The notes below the pieces were generated by a model, which did not search any database, was not told the origin of the DNA, and worked only from the letters and a program-made list of their open reading frames with translations. A stretch of 64,000 bases of DNA from Sarcomyxa edulis (lineage: Eukaryota; Basidiomycota; Agaricomycetes; Agaricales; Mycenaceae). Positions 11,596 through 28,079 of the stretch are shown here, piece by piece. Each line of letters opens with the position of its first letter. Within the stretch, counting starts at the first letter, position 1. The stretch lies in the NCBI GenBank assembly GCA_009761415.1, contig QUOL01000014.1:558001-622000 (forward strand). The letters are read 5' to 3'. The translations under genes were made by a program, and so were the position numbers.

Positions 11596-14500
11596 ATGGA
11601 ATCCCCCGACTCTGCAAACGTCCGTATAATCACTACCCTTGGCCATGTAGATCACGGCAAAACTACCCTCATGGACGCACTCCTCGCAGCGAACAACATC
11701 ATCTCTTCTAGAATGGCCGGCAAACTCAGATATATGGACAGTCGGGAAGACGAACAAGAGAGAGGAATAACCATGGAGAGCAGTGCCGTTTCTCTAAAAT
11801 TCCAAGTCATGGAACGGAATGCCGAAGGAGGTATGTACTATACATATATGCCCAAGTTCCAGGATTACATGACAGACTTGTTCAGAAAGATCTCCGAAAA
11901 CTTATATCGTCAACATGATCGATACGCCCGGTCATGTTGACTTTTCTAGTGAGGTATCGACCGCCTCGAGGTTATGCGATGGTGCTCTAATCCTTGTTGA
12001 CGTCGTGGAAGGTGTTTGCACTCAGGCAAGTCTCTATATGTATCTAGACGTCGGTAGCATTGGCTCAAACTGTGTATCCCAGACTATTGCTGTCCTGAGA
12101 CAAGCCTGGCAGGATCGACTACGTCCTATCCTAGTCATCAACAAATTTGACCGGCTGATCACCGAGTTGAAGCTCGCACCCGTAGAGGCCTATCATCACC
12201 TCTCACGTTTAATCGAACAAGTGAACGCTGTAATGGGAAGTTTCTTTGCTGGAGACCGAATGGAGGACGATCGGCGGTGGAGAGAAGAACGCGAGCGTCG
12301 AATGGCCGAGAAGAAAGAGGCTCACGCAGACGAGACAGACGCAGCCATAAACGATGCTGATGAATTCCAAGAAAAAGACGACGAAGACATCTATTTCGCT
12401 CCAGAGCGCGGCAATGTTATATTCGCTTCTGCTCTCGACGGATGGGGATTCAGAGTTGGAAAGTTTGCTCAGCTCTATGCTGCTAAACTCGGTATCAAGG
12501 AGGCTAACCTGCGACGAGTGTTATGGGGAGACTTCTTCCTCGATCCCAAAACCAAAAAAGTCATAAGCTACAAACATCTTCGTGGTCGCGCACTCAAGCC
12601 TCTATTCGTACAATTCGTTCTCGACAATATATGGGCCGTCTACGATGCAGTAGCCATCAACCCGTGGGTCTAACCCCCTCTTGATATCCCGTCAATTAAT
12701 GTATTGTTGCAGAAACCAAGACAAAGTCACGAAAATCGTCGGAGCTCTCAACCTAAAAATTCCACTACGAGACCTGAAATCCAAAGACACTCGCCAACTC
12801 CTCTCCCTCATATTCTCCCAGTGGCTCTCCCTCTCCACATGCATCATCCAAGCCGTCATTGACATCGTCCCAGCCCCGTCCATCGCACAATCCACACGTA
12901 TTCCCAAAATGCTATACCCAGATCTTTACGAAACCACCATCGAACCCAAGAACAAACTGGAACAAGACCTCTTTGCGTCGAAATCAGGTCCTGATGCGTG
13001 TGTGTCGGCGTATGTGAGCAAGATGTTTGCGGTCTCCACCAAGGATCTACCCGAAAACAAGAAAAAGCCTATAACGGCAGAGGATATGCGGAATAGAGCG
13101 AGAGAAGCCAGAGCAGCACGACTGGCACGAGAAGAGTCTGCGGACGCTGAGTCCGTCGACTCTCCCCCCCTTGAATTCGCCGTCAAACCACAAGAAACAG
13201 AAATACCTATGGAAGAAGAAGTCATCCTCGGTTTCGCTCGCTTATACGCAGGAACAATCCGAACAGGCGTCGCAGTGTACGCCATCCTCCCCAAATACAA
13301 CGCCTCTCTGGGTCCCAAGCACCCCCACAACACAAGACACATCGTGGCCGTGAACGTCGAAGGACTATATGTTATGATGGGCCGGGAACTCGTTGCTGTC
13401 GAATCCGTTAGCGCTGGTAACATATTTGCTATCAAAGGTCTCGAAGGCAAAGTTTGGCGGAGTGCGACATTGTGTGCGCCTAGTGAGGTTGGGATTGGTA
13501 GTGTGCCGGATGCGGTGCAGTTGAAGGATTGTTTGATCAATTTGGGAGGTGTAAATCGGTCGGCACCTCCTATCGTTCGAGTGGCTCTGGAGCCGGTGAT
13601 GCCTGCTGATATGCAGAAACTTGTGCATGGGTTGAAGCTACTTAGTCAATCTGACCCTTGCGTTGAGACGTTCCAACAGCAGACGGGCGAGCATGTCATT
13701 CTGACAGCGGGAGAATTGCACTTGGAGGTACGTGCCAGCTGCGAATGATCAATTTTTCTTGCTGATGCGTGCTTCAGAGATGTCTTAAAGATCTTCGAGA
13801 ACGATTCGCAAAGGTGGAGATTCAAGCCTCGAAACCCATCGTTCCCTTCCGAGAGACAGCTGTGAAAGGCACCGACATGAATCCACCCAAGACAGCAGGT
13901 GCACCCCGGGGTACCATCCGCGGTGCCAGTTCCAACAACCTAGTCATATTCACAATCCGAGCCAGTCCCCTTCCTCCAGTCATCCTCGATTTCATCCTAG
14001 AGAATCTGGTTACACTGAAGAAACTGCAACAGGACCGGAAAGCCCGAGACTCTCAAGCGACGCAAGATATAGCTGATGCGGAAGAACAAGATGGGGTAGA
14101 TGTCCATGGCGACATCGTAAGAAAGCCAACGGTCAAGCCGGATCAATTCTGGGCAGCTTTGAGTGAAAAGTGTAAGGAAGCTGGCAACGAGTGGGAAAAC
14201 ATCAGTGAGAGGATATGGGCGTTTGGGCCTCAGAAGGCCGGGGGTTGTTTGCTTATTGATGCCAGACCATCGCCAGTGTCGTGAGTGTGTTCTTTCTACG
14301 GTTATTATTGGTACTGACCGTTGCACAGACTGAAACGCCGGCTTGAGCGAGCGAAAGCAGAAGAAGTGGAAGAAGTTGTATTGAATAACTTTGACCACGA
14401 TATCGAGACGGGATTCCAGCTCGCGACGTTCCAGGGACCGTTGTGTGCGGAGCCTGTCGAAGGTATGGCATACTTTGTAGAGAGCGTGGAGGTCGACACA

Positions 14501-15203
14501 GCCGGCGTCGACAAGGAAAGAGGTGTGCTCGTTCATTATCTGCATCTCTTCAATTTTGTTGATCTTTGTAGAGCAAAACAGAATGGCGCAAGTGACAGGA
14601 TCCGTGATATCGGCTGTTCGAGACAGCTGTAGGAATGGCTTGCTAGATTGGTCTCCGAGATTGATGCTGGCTATGTATACGTGCGACATTCAAGCATCTA
14701 GTAAGCACAGCCATGTCCAGGATAGATGCATGGACTGACATTGATTGATCGTAGCGGATGTTCTTGGAAAGGTATATGGGGTTGTAGCCAAACGACGGGG
14801 ACGGATTATCGCAGAAGAGATGAAGGAAGGGACGTCCTTCTTTAGCGTGTCTGCGTTATTGCCGGTAGTAGAAAGCTTTGGATTTGCAGACGGTGGGTGC
14901 CACGACTATTTATCTGCCTTACTAGCTGCCTTACTGATTGATTACCTTTATCGGTGTGCAGACATTCGAAAGCGGACATCTGGTGCTGCCAGTCCGCAAC
15001 TTATATTCAGTGGATATGAGTTGCTTGACCAAGACCCGTTCTGGGTACCGACTACGGAAGAAGAGCTGGAAGATTTAGGAGAGAAGGCAGACCGAGTGAA
15101 TGTATCGAAAGGATACATGGACAGTGTCAGGGATAGGAAGGGAATGTTTGTAGACCGTAAGATTATCGAACACGCTGAAAAGCAGAGGACCCTTAAGCAC
15201 TGA
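11596..15203 (+). CDS. efl1: Efl1/Ria1 elongation-factor-2-like GTPase (60S maturation)
   Basis: A multi-exon gene with introns at 11831-11885, 12026-12082, 12664-12712, 13728-13777 and 14281-14328, plus further ones near 14540, 14700 and 14900. G-domain motifs: [30 protein letters not shown] and NKFDR. The EF-2 domains follow ([25 protein letters not shown] near the C-terminus). The long charged insert around 12250-12410 ([15 protein letters not shown]) is typical of Efl1 and absent from EF-2. The protein ends KQRTLKH. Known role: with Sdo1/SBDS, GTP hydrolysis evicts Tif6/eIF6 from nascent 60S subunits. The 57-bp intron at 12026 has a GC donor (GCAAGT), is a multiple of three and lacks stops; excising it restores the conserved [13 protein letters not shown]. 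Confidence 0.95.
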
Positions 15204-15348
15204 TTATGTAATACACTACTGTCACGACTCACTCTCACTCTATTCCTACTAAGTCAGGCCCAAGTATCTACTACCACCTACTGCTAGCCAAGTCCTTCAT
15301 TGCTATCGTTCGCCAACTACCAACTAGCCAAGTAGCTTATAGTCGGGC

Positions 15349-18300
15349 ATGGCTGCTGTGGCTGCACCCATGTATGGCGGACACCATCAAGCCTTCCTAC
15401 CCGCTGCAGAGTCTGCTAGCCTCGAAGATCCGTTGACTACCCTGTTTTGTCGTGCTCTATACGACTACGATGCTCAAGACGCTTCCGCTCTTTCATTCCG
15501 TAAAGACGACATCATCGAAGTTCTCACCCAGCAACCATCCGGATGGTGGGACGGTTTGTTAGGAGACGAGCGCGGATGGTTCCCTTCCAACTATGTCACC
15601 ATCATATCCGACGAAGAAGCAGAGATTGCGTTCTCAGGTTCAGAACTATCCGTAACCGACACAGACACCAACCAAGACAGCGAATCCATGGTAGACATGA
15701 CCCGCGCCATGATGCAGGGTGGCCAGCTCGAGAATGAAGAATGGCTTGAAAACGAAATTAGTGCTGGGAATGGTCTGGCAGCCAGCATAGAAGGGCCTGC
15801 CCAGTTGAGCGACTTTTGGATGCCCCAAGTCACCAGTGACGGTCAGGTATGTCGCTATTCTACTTTCATCCTACTTAGCTACATTGTACCGCAGATCTAC
15901 TATGTAAACACCCACACCGGCCAACACTCCCGCGACCTGCCTCAGGAAGCCGACGACGACATATCAGATGGCGATTTAGCAGGACTCACCTCGCAGTCCA
16001 GCTCTCGATCGGGCACCAGTGCTGGTCTTGGCCTTGCCGTCAATGGCAACATCAGTAGATCAGGAAGCTCTCAAGACCTCCACAACTCTGCTGCTGGCTT
16101 TGGCGTACCTAAACGCACAGGCACGCCCGATCCCTGGGTCCGCAAACTTGCTGACGACGGCATGTCCTATTATTACTGGAACAAGGCCGACGGAACGGTT
16201 CAATGGACACGACCCGAAACAACACAGCATCGCGATCGAAGTGCATCGTCCCACAATCTTTCCTCCAAATCAAGTCTATCTGATCCATCTTCGAGTCGCT
16301 TGCGATCAAAGTCTTCTGTCTCTCAACTTCATCCATCTCGCAGCCGCGTGGACACTTATTCAGACGATTCAGACATTGAACCTCAGACCGCACGGCATCC
16401 CAAGCGACATTTGCCGATACACGAGGAGAACGTTACCATGAACCTGACCTCTGCAGAGCGAATTGCACAGTCATTACAACAAGCCCTCGCACCCCCTCCT
16501 CCCGAACTGGTGACCGACCTCTCTAATATTGCACGAAACTCCATACAAGGTATCGTCGACAACATCCAATTCAATGGTCTCACACGTCGTCCAGAGGAAG
16601 ATCAGACCATGGACGAACTTGTGCAAGCAGTAGTCCTCTCCGTTCGTAATCTACTCTACGTCGCTGCGGTTCCGACTGGCCACATCCCAAGCAGTGTCCT
16701 CCCGCGAGACGCTCGAGACCAACGCTCCAGCCATTCACCCAACGCAGAACTCAAGCCCGCCCAAAGAAAAGTGACAGCCACACTCTCCAAACTCGTCTTA
16801 TCTGCTCGCGCCATGCAATACGACTCGGGAAGCGCCTCGTCCGATACGCCAAACCGCATAGAGGGAGATGCCGAGGAACTCGATCGAGCGGTGGTTTCTT
16901 TCGTATTGGAGGTTCAAAGGTCCCAGACTCTCCCAGAGGGTGGGAAATCGAAACGTCTTCGGGGTGTATTTACGACGGCGAACGTGGGTCTCGGGCTCGT
17001 GGGTGCAGGTGCTGCAGGAAGTTGGAAAGGTTTCGGATGGGTTTCCCTCGATGATCACCGGGATGCACCCGGACGAGTTCTAGGGACGGACATTGTCTCG
17101 GAAATGGGAGCTCTTCTCAGGCATGTAGGAAGTAAGTTTAGTGCACTCAATACAGCTCTTAGAACCCAGGATAACCGCACGGGTACGTCCCTCCATCCTT
17201 CCCATTTTTTCGCGAAGACTGACGTCTGTACAGGCAACCTAGTGCATCTGCATAGCCATAATCTAATTACGCAAGTCTCAGCCTTCCTAGCGTTCGTCGC
17301 CAATATCCATGTCGCCCGTCACGTGGACATCGATGGCATCTCTCAAGAATTGGGTCACGTACCAAACGACATCTACACTCAGACCGTCGAAAGAGCAAGA
17401 CTGCTAGTACGCACCCTCGAAGCCGCCGTACAATCTATTTACGACGACAGTTCCGAGCTCTTACTAATAGCCCAATCCATTCGTTCATCAGAAGATGGCC
17501 AATCACCCAAAGAACGAGAAGACGCCTACGACCTCCTAGATGCCTTAATGACCGCATTGCATTCGAACATGGGACTCGTACAGCAAACACTCGAAGCTCT
17601 TCTCTCAATCGGGCACGACCAAGCAGATATGGCTCAGGGAGACTACAACGGGTCCATCGAATGGCGCATGTCTCGTCTCAGCGTCATCGACACTCAATTT
17701 GGTGGTTCCCACCGCCCCGTCTCACCCAGGAACTACGATGACACCGACAACGACAATGACAACGAAGACGTTGTCGACATGGAACTTGCTTTCCGCAAGC
17801 AAGGTCCATCCACTAATAATAATAATAATAAAACGCAAGATCCGGATCCCTCATCATTATACCGCAATATACCATCCTCTTCCGAGGGACCTTTCAATAC
17901 CCCCGGCCAATCTGGCTTTGACGATTTTGCGGCAACGGATGACGATATGGTTGGACCTGAATCACCGGATCTGGAGACGGAGAGTATCTTGGATGAAACG
18001 AGTACGTTGTTTGATGACGAACGTAAGCGAGACAATCTTTATTTTCTACCGTGTCATTGAAATCGGTTGCAGTTGCATCTGTCAAATCACCTCCAAAGGC
18101 AGCTGGAGCGCGGAAATTGAGGAAGCTTCTTGGCGATGAGGCTCCTCAGCATTACCTCAACGCAGTGGATGCCGATTCCAAACCGTGGTATCTGCGGCCG
18201 AATTACGACCAAACTGAGATTCTCATCGATCCGGATGGTGGTGTACGAGGAGGGACAGTACCCGCTCTGGTCGAGCGGCTGACTGCACATGAACATGGCG

Positions 18301-19835
18301 GTGATATTCTGACCCCAACTGTTCAATTTATCCTAGAGGACTGACTAAACATCCCAGATCCCACATTCATCAAGACTTTCTTGATGACTTACAAGTCCTT
18401 TACGACTCTGGATGAGCTCTTCAATCTTCTTGTTCAACGTTTTTGGATTCAGCCGCCTCCCAAGCTTGCACAGAGTGAGTATGATGAGTGGGTGAAGCTC
18501 AAACAACATGTTATTCAGATGCGGTGAGGTTCAATAGCTCTATCACACCAGTGATATGCTTACGTTTGGACCTTTTCCAGCGTACTCAATACGTTCAAGT
18601 CGATGGTGGTAGATGACGACGTGCTTGAGAAAGAAGATCTATACATCCTTGACCGTATGAAGGAGTTCATCTCTTCCGAGGCCGTCAATAGATTTGCGGC
18701 GGCCAAGCAATTGATGATTCTGATTGAACGCGCGGTAAGATTTCATGTTGGAGGTCTGTAATGAGGAACATTACACTAATATTACTCACAGCAACGAGGT
18801 GGGGACGGCATGATCAAGACTCTGATAAACACTGGCCAACAAGCTCCACCGGCGCCGATTATTCCCAAGACATCCAAGAAACTGAAGCTTCTTGATATAG
18901 ATCCTTTGGAATTGGCCAGACAACTTACCATCCTGGAAAGCGGACTTTATCAAAAGATCAGACCCATGGAATGTCTTCGACGGTCTCGAGAACAAAAGGA
19001 CGATCATAATGATAATATTGCTACAGTCATCAAAACAAGTAATCGGGTATGTATCTGTTCTTCCATCTCGATGGTGGGCTTTGCTTATTTCTGCCGACTT
19101 GTGTTAGATTGCGGATTGGGTAGCAGACTCGATATTATGCTGGGAAGATTCTCGAAAACGAGCAGCTGCTTTGAAGCAATTCATCAGTGTGGCTGATGTC
19201 AGTGGCTCCCTATCTGCTTCTGTTGCTGTATTGAAACTTGTATTATCAACAGCGCTGTCGAACTCTGCACAACTACTCCACCATGATCGCTATCACTTCA
19301 GGACTTAACACTCCTCCCATTCATAGACTCAAACGTACATGGGAGCAGGTCAACCAGAAGTTCATGGCGCAGCTTGCTGCTTGTGTCGCGACCCTCGACA
19401 GTACTAGAAATTTTAACAACTACCGCTCAACTATGGCCAATGTCTCTCCTCCTTGTGTACCATTTATCGGTGAGTTATCCACTCTGCTGATGGATGCGTC
19501 TCTAATTTCTTTTTGTCTTCCCGCTAGGTGTATTCCTTACTACACTACAGTTTATTCAGGATGGAGGAAAGGACAATCTACCAGGAAATCTCGTCAATTT
19601 CCGAAAACGCCAAAAGGCATCAGAAGTCATCCAAGACATAAAGCGTTGGCAATCGATGCCTTTTAATTTCACTCCAGTACCATTGATCCTGTCTTATATC
19701 GAGGAGTCTCTGGGGCAATACAACGACGTGGTCGATGTGCGGGACCATTTCTGGAACATCAGTCTGGAGCGGGAACCTCGAGAACGGGAGGACGAAAAAA
19801 TGGCACGGTTGCTTCAGGAGAGTGGGTTCTTGTAG
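15349..19835 (+). CDS. cdc25: Cdc25-type Ras guanine-nucleotide exchange factor (SH3-WW-RasGEF)
   Basis: An SH3 domain lies near residues 30-90 (CRALYDYDAQDASALSF..WFPSNYV). Two WW-like modules follow, one around 15820-15950 with a weak C-terminal half and a better one at 16126-16215 (DPWVRKLADDGMSYYYW..VQWTRPE). A serine-rich linker, a long helical region, the RasGEF N-terminal (REM) domain from about 18230 (GGTVPALVERLTAHEHG, FIKTFLMTYKSF) and the catalytic CDC25 domain from about 18890 (DIDPLELARQLTILESGLY, TNPPIHR-like TPPIHRLKRTWE, FIGVFLTTLQF) complete it. It should activate Ras at the plasma membrane upstream of cAMP signalling. Introns at 15847-15894 and 17183-17233 are stopless multiples of three, so the 903-codon open frame over 15349-18060 overstates the exon. 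Confidence 0.92.
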
Positions 19836-20143
19836 TCTTTTTTTATTGTTGCATGCTTTGTTATACGCTTTCGTGTACCCTGTTTCTTCCTTTTTTCTCA
19901 AGTACTTCTTCTGCTGTCACCTTATTTAAATATTTTTAGGAAGGGTTGCAATATTACAGTAAATAATGGATAATATTGATAGCGTGGGAAGGTTTTGAGC
20001 CTTGCAACTTGACGCGCCAAGTTCTAGCGTTTCTTTCCTTACGCGCACGCGTACAAGCGTACAAGGACCCAAAGCTCGAGGTAGGGCGTTGAACGTGTCG
20101 AACGATTTGCCAGCTGAACATCGATTCTATTCAGGCCAAGTGC
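19836..20143. other. Intergenic region, Ras GEF to DAD1
   Basis: It holds the Ras-GEF 3' end and the DAD1 promoter. One MluI cell-cycle-box sequence (ACGCGT, 20047-20052) lies 92 bp before the DAD1 start in a CG-rich stretch. No gene is seen. Confidence 0.5.
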
Positions 20144-20484
20144 ATGGCACATGTCGACGAGGATCCCTCGTTTTTCGACCGAGAACGAGATAGGCTCTCA
20201 CGGGAAATCACCTCTGTTGGTATTACTAGCAAGTCGTGTCATGTTGACGCTAACTATACTGTGCACAGGGCTTTGAAGAACTTCTCTCCTCTACAAACGT
20301 GCTGAATCGGAAATTGGAGGAGGTCTTGGGTATGACAAAAGAATACGACACGATTGCCGCCTTGTGGCGCAGTTTTTACGAGCTCATGAGTGGGACAGAC
20401 GGCGGCGATACTACCGTGGAGGAGCAAGGACTACCAGGTACCGGTGGACACACTGTATCGACAAGGCCAATAAAAGACACATGA
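20144..20484 (+). CDS. dad1: DASH complex subunit Dad1
   Basis: Two exons (20144-20215, 20269-20484) around a 53-bp intron encode 95 aa. The joined protein has the Dad1 core: DPSFFDRERDRLSREITS, GFEELLSSTNVLNRKLEEV, LGMTKEYDTIAALWRSFYEL. The acidic N-terminus and short, divergent C-terminus (about 25 residues after LMSG) are normal for the family. Known role: a small subunit of the ten-protein DASH/Dam1 ring that couples kinetochores to microtubule plus ends. It is convergent with PKC1, with 114 bp between stop codons, so the transcripts probably overlap. Confidence 0.9.
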
Positions 20485-20598
20485 TCGTGGCCAAGGAGTG
20501 CAATAATGAGATTCTTAGTTACGAACATATCCAAGTACAGGTCACAATAAGGAGAATACGGCGTAAAAAACATACAACAATGTCCGCGAGTGAGCCAC

Positions 20599-24585
<3,987 letters not shown>

Positions 24586-24745
24586 GGCCGTCTAGAAGCA
24601 AAGAGGTCTGCGCGATATGCGGTGGGCGTCCGGTCGTAGTCGAAAGCAAAGAGCAGTACAGCAGATAATTGCTAAGCCACTTATCGCCAAGGCTGTGAGT
24701 AATTAATTATTTTCTATTTTCTCCCTCTCTCTCTTGGCCTCCATC

Positions 24746-26911
24746 ATGCCCCATTTTTGCTGCCAGTCGAAAGTTCGCGTGGATTCTGATCATTGCACTC
24801 TGATAATCAACCTTCGACACCGCCTGCTCTCTGGCACTAAATCTGGCTCAGTGCGCACTATCAAGTCCAAATTTCCCGCCAATGTGGACGTGCTTCTTGC
24901 CTCCGACCTAATTCTCACCCTCTCTGGCGTGGTAGACCGCGTCAAGGTTTTCGACTCTGCTCTCACAACAAATTCCTACTAACCCACATGGAAGGTTTCG
25001 TCCCAAGACGTCTCAGACTCTGCTGCTGCTCAGCATCTCCGCAGTTATCTTGACACGGTATTGGTTCGCTATATATATGCACCCTAAAAGCACTAATTCC
25101 CCCCTAGAACGCGTCGCGACTAGGTCTAAATACCGTTTCAGGTATTTACATCGACGACGAAGACGGTCTCCCTAAACGTACCTGATTTTCTACGCGTCTA
25201 GGCGGTCGTATACTTACTAAGATTACAGTCACTCTAACATCCTCACGCTCTTTGGTTCATAATCCCCGACACCCATATGTGCTACTTGTCGGGATTGACA
25301 TATGTTATACTTGGATCACTAAAACATCGGAAACGTGTCTATATTCCGGCCAAGGTTCTCTCTCTGCCGACTCTCATCCCTTTTCTCGCTGGCTCCTCCT
25401 TCCGCTGGAATTTCTCCTGAACGACGCCGTCTATAAATTTGTCACCTGGCACCTCGTGAGGTGCGCAGTCCATTTGTCATTCACTCGTATGCGTATCCTT
25501 TATGAGATTTCAGACGGTACCCTTTGATTTTCGGCCTTTGGTGCCAGGTATATCATACTTTGTTAAGCTATGATTTTGCCTACTGATAACGGCAATCCTA
25601 GAAACTTGACGCTGAGATTGTCTACTTTTCTCCGATGACTCGCTGTATCTTTAACATCATGGAACGCTCTCACAACTCTACGTTTCGTGGAAGATGCGAA
25701 CGGCTTATCGAAGTTGGTACCTTGGTCTCCTTTCACATTTGTGCTGACCAGGACTGCAATCAGGCCATCAAATCGCACCATCAGGCTGCCTCTTCTGCAA
25801 CATCTTCTGCTTTATCTGTCTATCTCGGAGGATCGTTGGGCGAAGACTCGCTGCAGTTATCCGAAGCCTCATTCGAATTGAACGGCGAAGAAGCAATGTG
25901 TTTATCTATGGATCAACTATTCCGGGATAGTATAAGACGACCAATGTTCAAGGTCAAAATTCCATTTGAAGCGCGTCGGTCATCAACTAAATCCGCTGCA
26001 TGCAGACTACGTCAGTCAGATCCCGTGCTGCAAGCTTGGATTTGGACAACGACGATGAGGATCCTTCGCAAAAACCAATCTCCCATGAAGATACGAATGA
26101 CTCTAAGTCGCTTGCTTGGAATGAACTCTCAGTGTGGCCAAATTTCGAGCCTCAACAGTCTGGACCGCTACCGACGTTCTTAGACGACAGTGATCAAGAA
26201 GAGCTACCTTCAGACGACGACGAAGATTGGGCGTGGTTCTCGTCCGGGCCCTTGGTCGACGTGGATTCCGACCTATTCATCGATGACCCGAAGCTATTGC
26301 CTCCTGTGCTCACTACATCCCAGGAATCGTCTGAAGAGAGCTTTGGTTGGGCAGACTACTTCGACCAGGGTCTTCGTCCTCATGGAAGCGCAGATATAGA
26401 ACGGACCTACGCCAACCGCGTTTATGGATGGTCTGATGTATCACGCGACACTCGATCCTCCCAGGACGTATCTATTCCGGCTTCTGTCCCACCTACATTA
26501 TCTCTCCCCGTTAGTGCTAGCTCGATAAGCGAGAAAGAACAGCAAGCACATAATTCAATAGGACAGGCACTATCCCTGTCACTTTTACAGATGCAAGATG
26601 GCCGTCAGGTTGATTCCTACGATGGAGTCTCAGACTTTATTGATCACGATTCGTTTTCTATGGACTTCGACATGACCTCCGACGAAGGTAGCTCTGATTC
26701 TAATATATACGAGTTCGATGACACGGCAGAAACCACGACCTGGAGTTCTCACAATCCGATCGCCCTGCGCACTGTATGTCCCCTCAAGGAGCGAGGCCAA
26801 GACGAAAGGAACGAGGCAGGAAATCTGGATTGGGCAGGTGCGGATGGACGGGCTTGTACCATAAAAGAGGACGTTGATCATTGCTTACTGGACTTTGAAG
26901 ATGGTAATTGA
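24746..26911 (+). CDS. Unrecognised multi-exon gene with an acidic C-terminal half
   Basis: I do not recognise this protein. The 3' part is firm: exon 25599-25954 joins exon 26006-26911 across a 51-bp intron (GTCAAAATT..TGCAG, with a CTAAAT-like branch site), linking RRPMFK to TTSVRSRAASLDLDNDDED. The C-terminal 300 residues are acidic, serine-rich and probably disordered (QEELPSDDDEDWAWFSSG), ending in LLDFEDGN. The 5' part is less sure. From the Met at 24746, plausible exons carry NLRHRLLSGTKSGSVRTIK, VSSQDVSDSAAAQHLRSYL and GIYIDDEDGLPKR, separated by introns with CTAAC/CTAAG branch sites. No TM segment or catalytic motif was seen. It is divergent from PKC1 (160 bp). Confidence 0.55.
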
Positions 26912-27188
26912 TAGGCCAAACTACCTATACTCCACGAATTAGTGATACCCATGGAGACTATTTTGTAAGAAGTAGGGTATAGCAACGCCTAGACTCGCGG
27001 AGTTGATTGTGGAAGTCCGATTCCGAGTCCGCCACCAGTGAAATACGAAGATGTGCACTTCCTGTCTTCACTCCATCTTGAATCAAAGTCTCGCAAATCA
27101 TATCTCCAATAGCTCTGCTCTTCATCTACTTCAGCGCGCTCTAGCTCCTCCTTCCCCTCTCTCCTAAACCTCACTGTTATCTACCGCT

Positions 27189-27689
27189 ATGCTTCCCGCC
27201 AAGCGCAACAAGATCGACATCAGCGTCAGTCTGCTCTAGCTACGCCGCTCTTTCGGACAATAGCACTGACATCACATTCGTCCACAGAAGATGACGGAGG
27301 AGGAGCAGAAGCTCTTCCGTCTTTACGGAAAGCTGCCTTCGCACAAGAACGTTCTTACCAAGATCACAAAGGTATGTAGACTTGCAAGCATTGCTGTTTA
27401 CGTCTAAAATTGTATCTCCTAGGATCGCAAATACTTTGACTCTGGCGATTACGCTCTTTCAAAGGCGGGCGTGGCTCCCCAGAACACCGTTGGCACTGCG
27501 ATTCCCAATCCCGAGAAGTGAGTGCCGTTGTTAGCTCATACGCCCACATCTCTAACATCACACTCCAGTATCCCGCATGCATCTACACCCTCAAACGGAC
27601 ATCAGGGCCTATCTGTTTCTCCAACAAACCCCACCAGCCCGGTAAAAGAGAGCCTTCTTGCTCGTGACGACCAGATCGCTACTGAGTAG
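27189..27689 (+). CDS. igo1: Endosulfine-family PP2A inhibitor (Igo1/ENSA-like)
   Basis: Four exons (27189-27224, 27288-27371, 27423-27517, 27569-27689) give 111 aa. The core is KMTEEEQKLFRLYGKLPSHK..DRKYFDSGDYALSKAG. FDSGDY is the invariant endosulfine motif whose Ser is phosphorylated by Greatwall/Rim15 kinases, turning the protein into a PP2A-B55 inhibitor. The C-terminus (PHASTPSNGHQGLSVSPTNP) has several SP/TP sites and is otherwise divergent. Known role: entry into quiescence, stress mRNA protection and mitotic entry. Short proteins of this length are normal for the family. Confidence 0.94.
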
Positions 27690-28079
27690 TATGTACTCCC
27701 ATGTTGTGGCCACATCTCCTCCCCCCTCCCTATAGCATCCTCACTATTACCGCACTCCATCGATCTCATATTTCTTGTGCATCAGCTCCGTACCATCTGC
27801 CAGACATGATCTTTCCTAACAGCCCCTTAGTAGTATATGTCTCTTGTGGAACCCTGTGTGTATTACTATCTTCTCGTGGAGTTATACATTAGTTATCATT
27901 GGCGCAGCATCTTGAGAAATCTTGATGGCTATGCTATATGCTTGACATCCCCCTGACTCACAATTTCTTGGTGGGCGTCCGGAGCATGCCAGGATCACGG
28001 TATTATCACAGTCACGCGACTGTCACACCTCTTCGCTCTCGATCAGACTGTCTCTCTCAGCTCTCTCATTACTCTCATC
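27690..28079. other. Intergenic region, IGO1 to POL12
   Basis: T/C-rich sequence with no convincing ORF. Just before POL12 there is TCACGCGACTGTCACACC (28012-28029), an ACGCG core close to the MluI cell-cycle box, then a pyrimidine-rich leader (TCTCTCTCAGCTCTCTC). It probably contains the IGO1 3' end and the POL12 promoter. Confidence 0.4.

Noticed and set aside
26989..27174. Minus-strand 61-codon frame upstream of IG01-like gene
   Set aside because: It overlaps the promoter of the Igo1 gene and has no domain.
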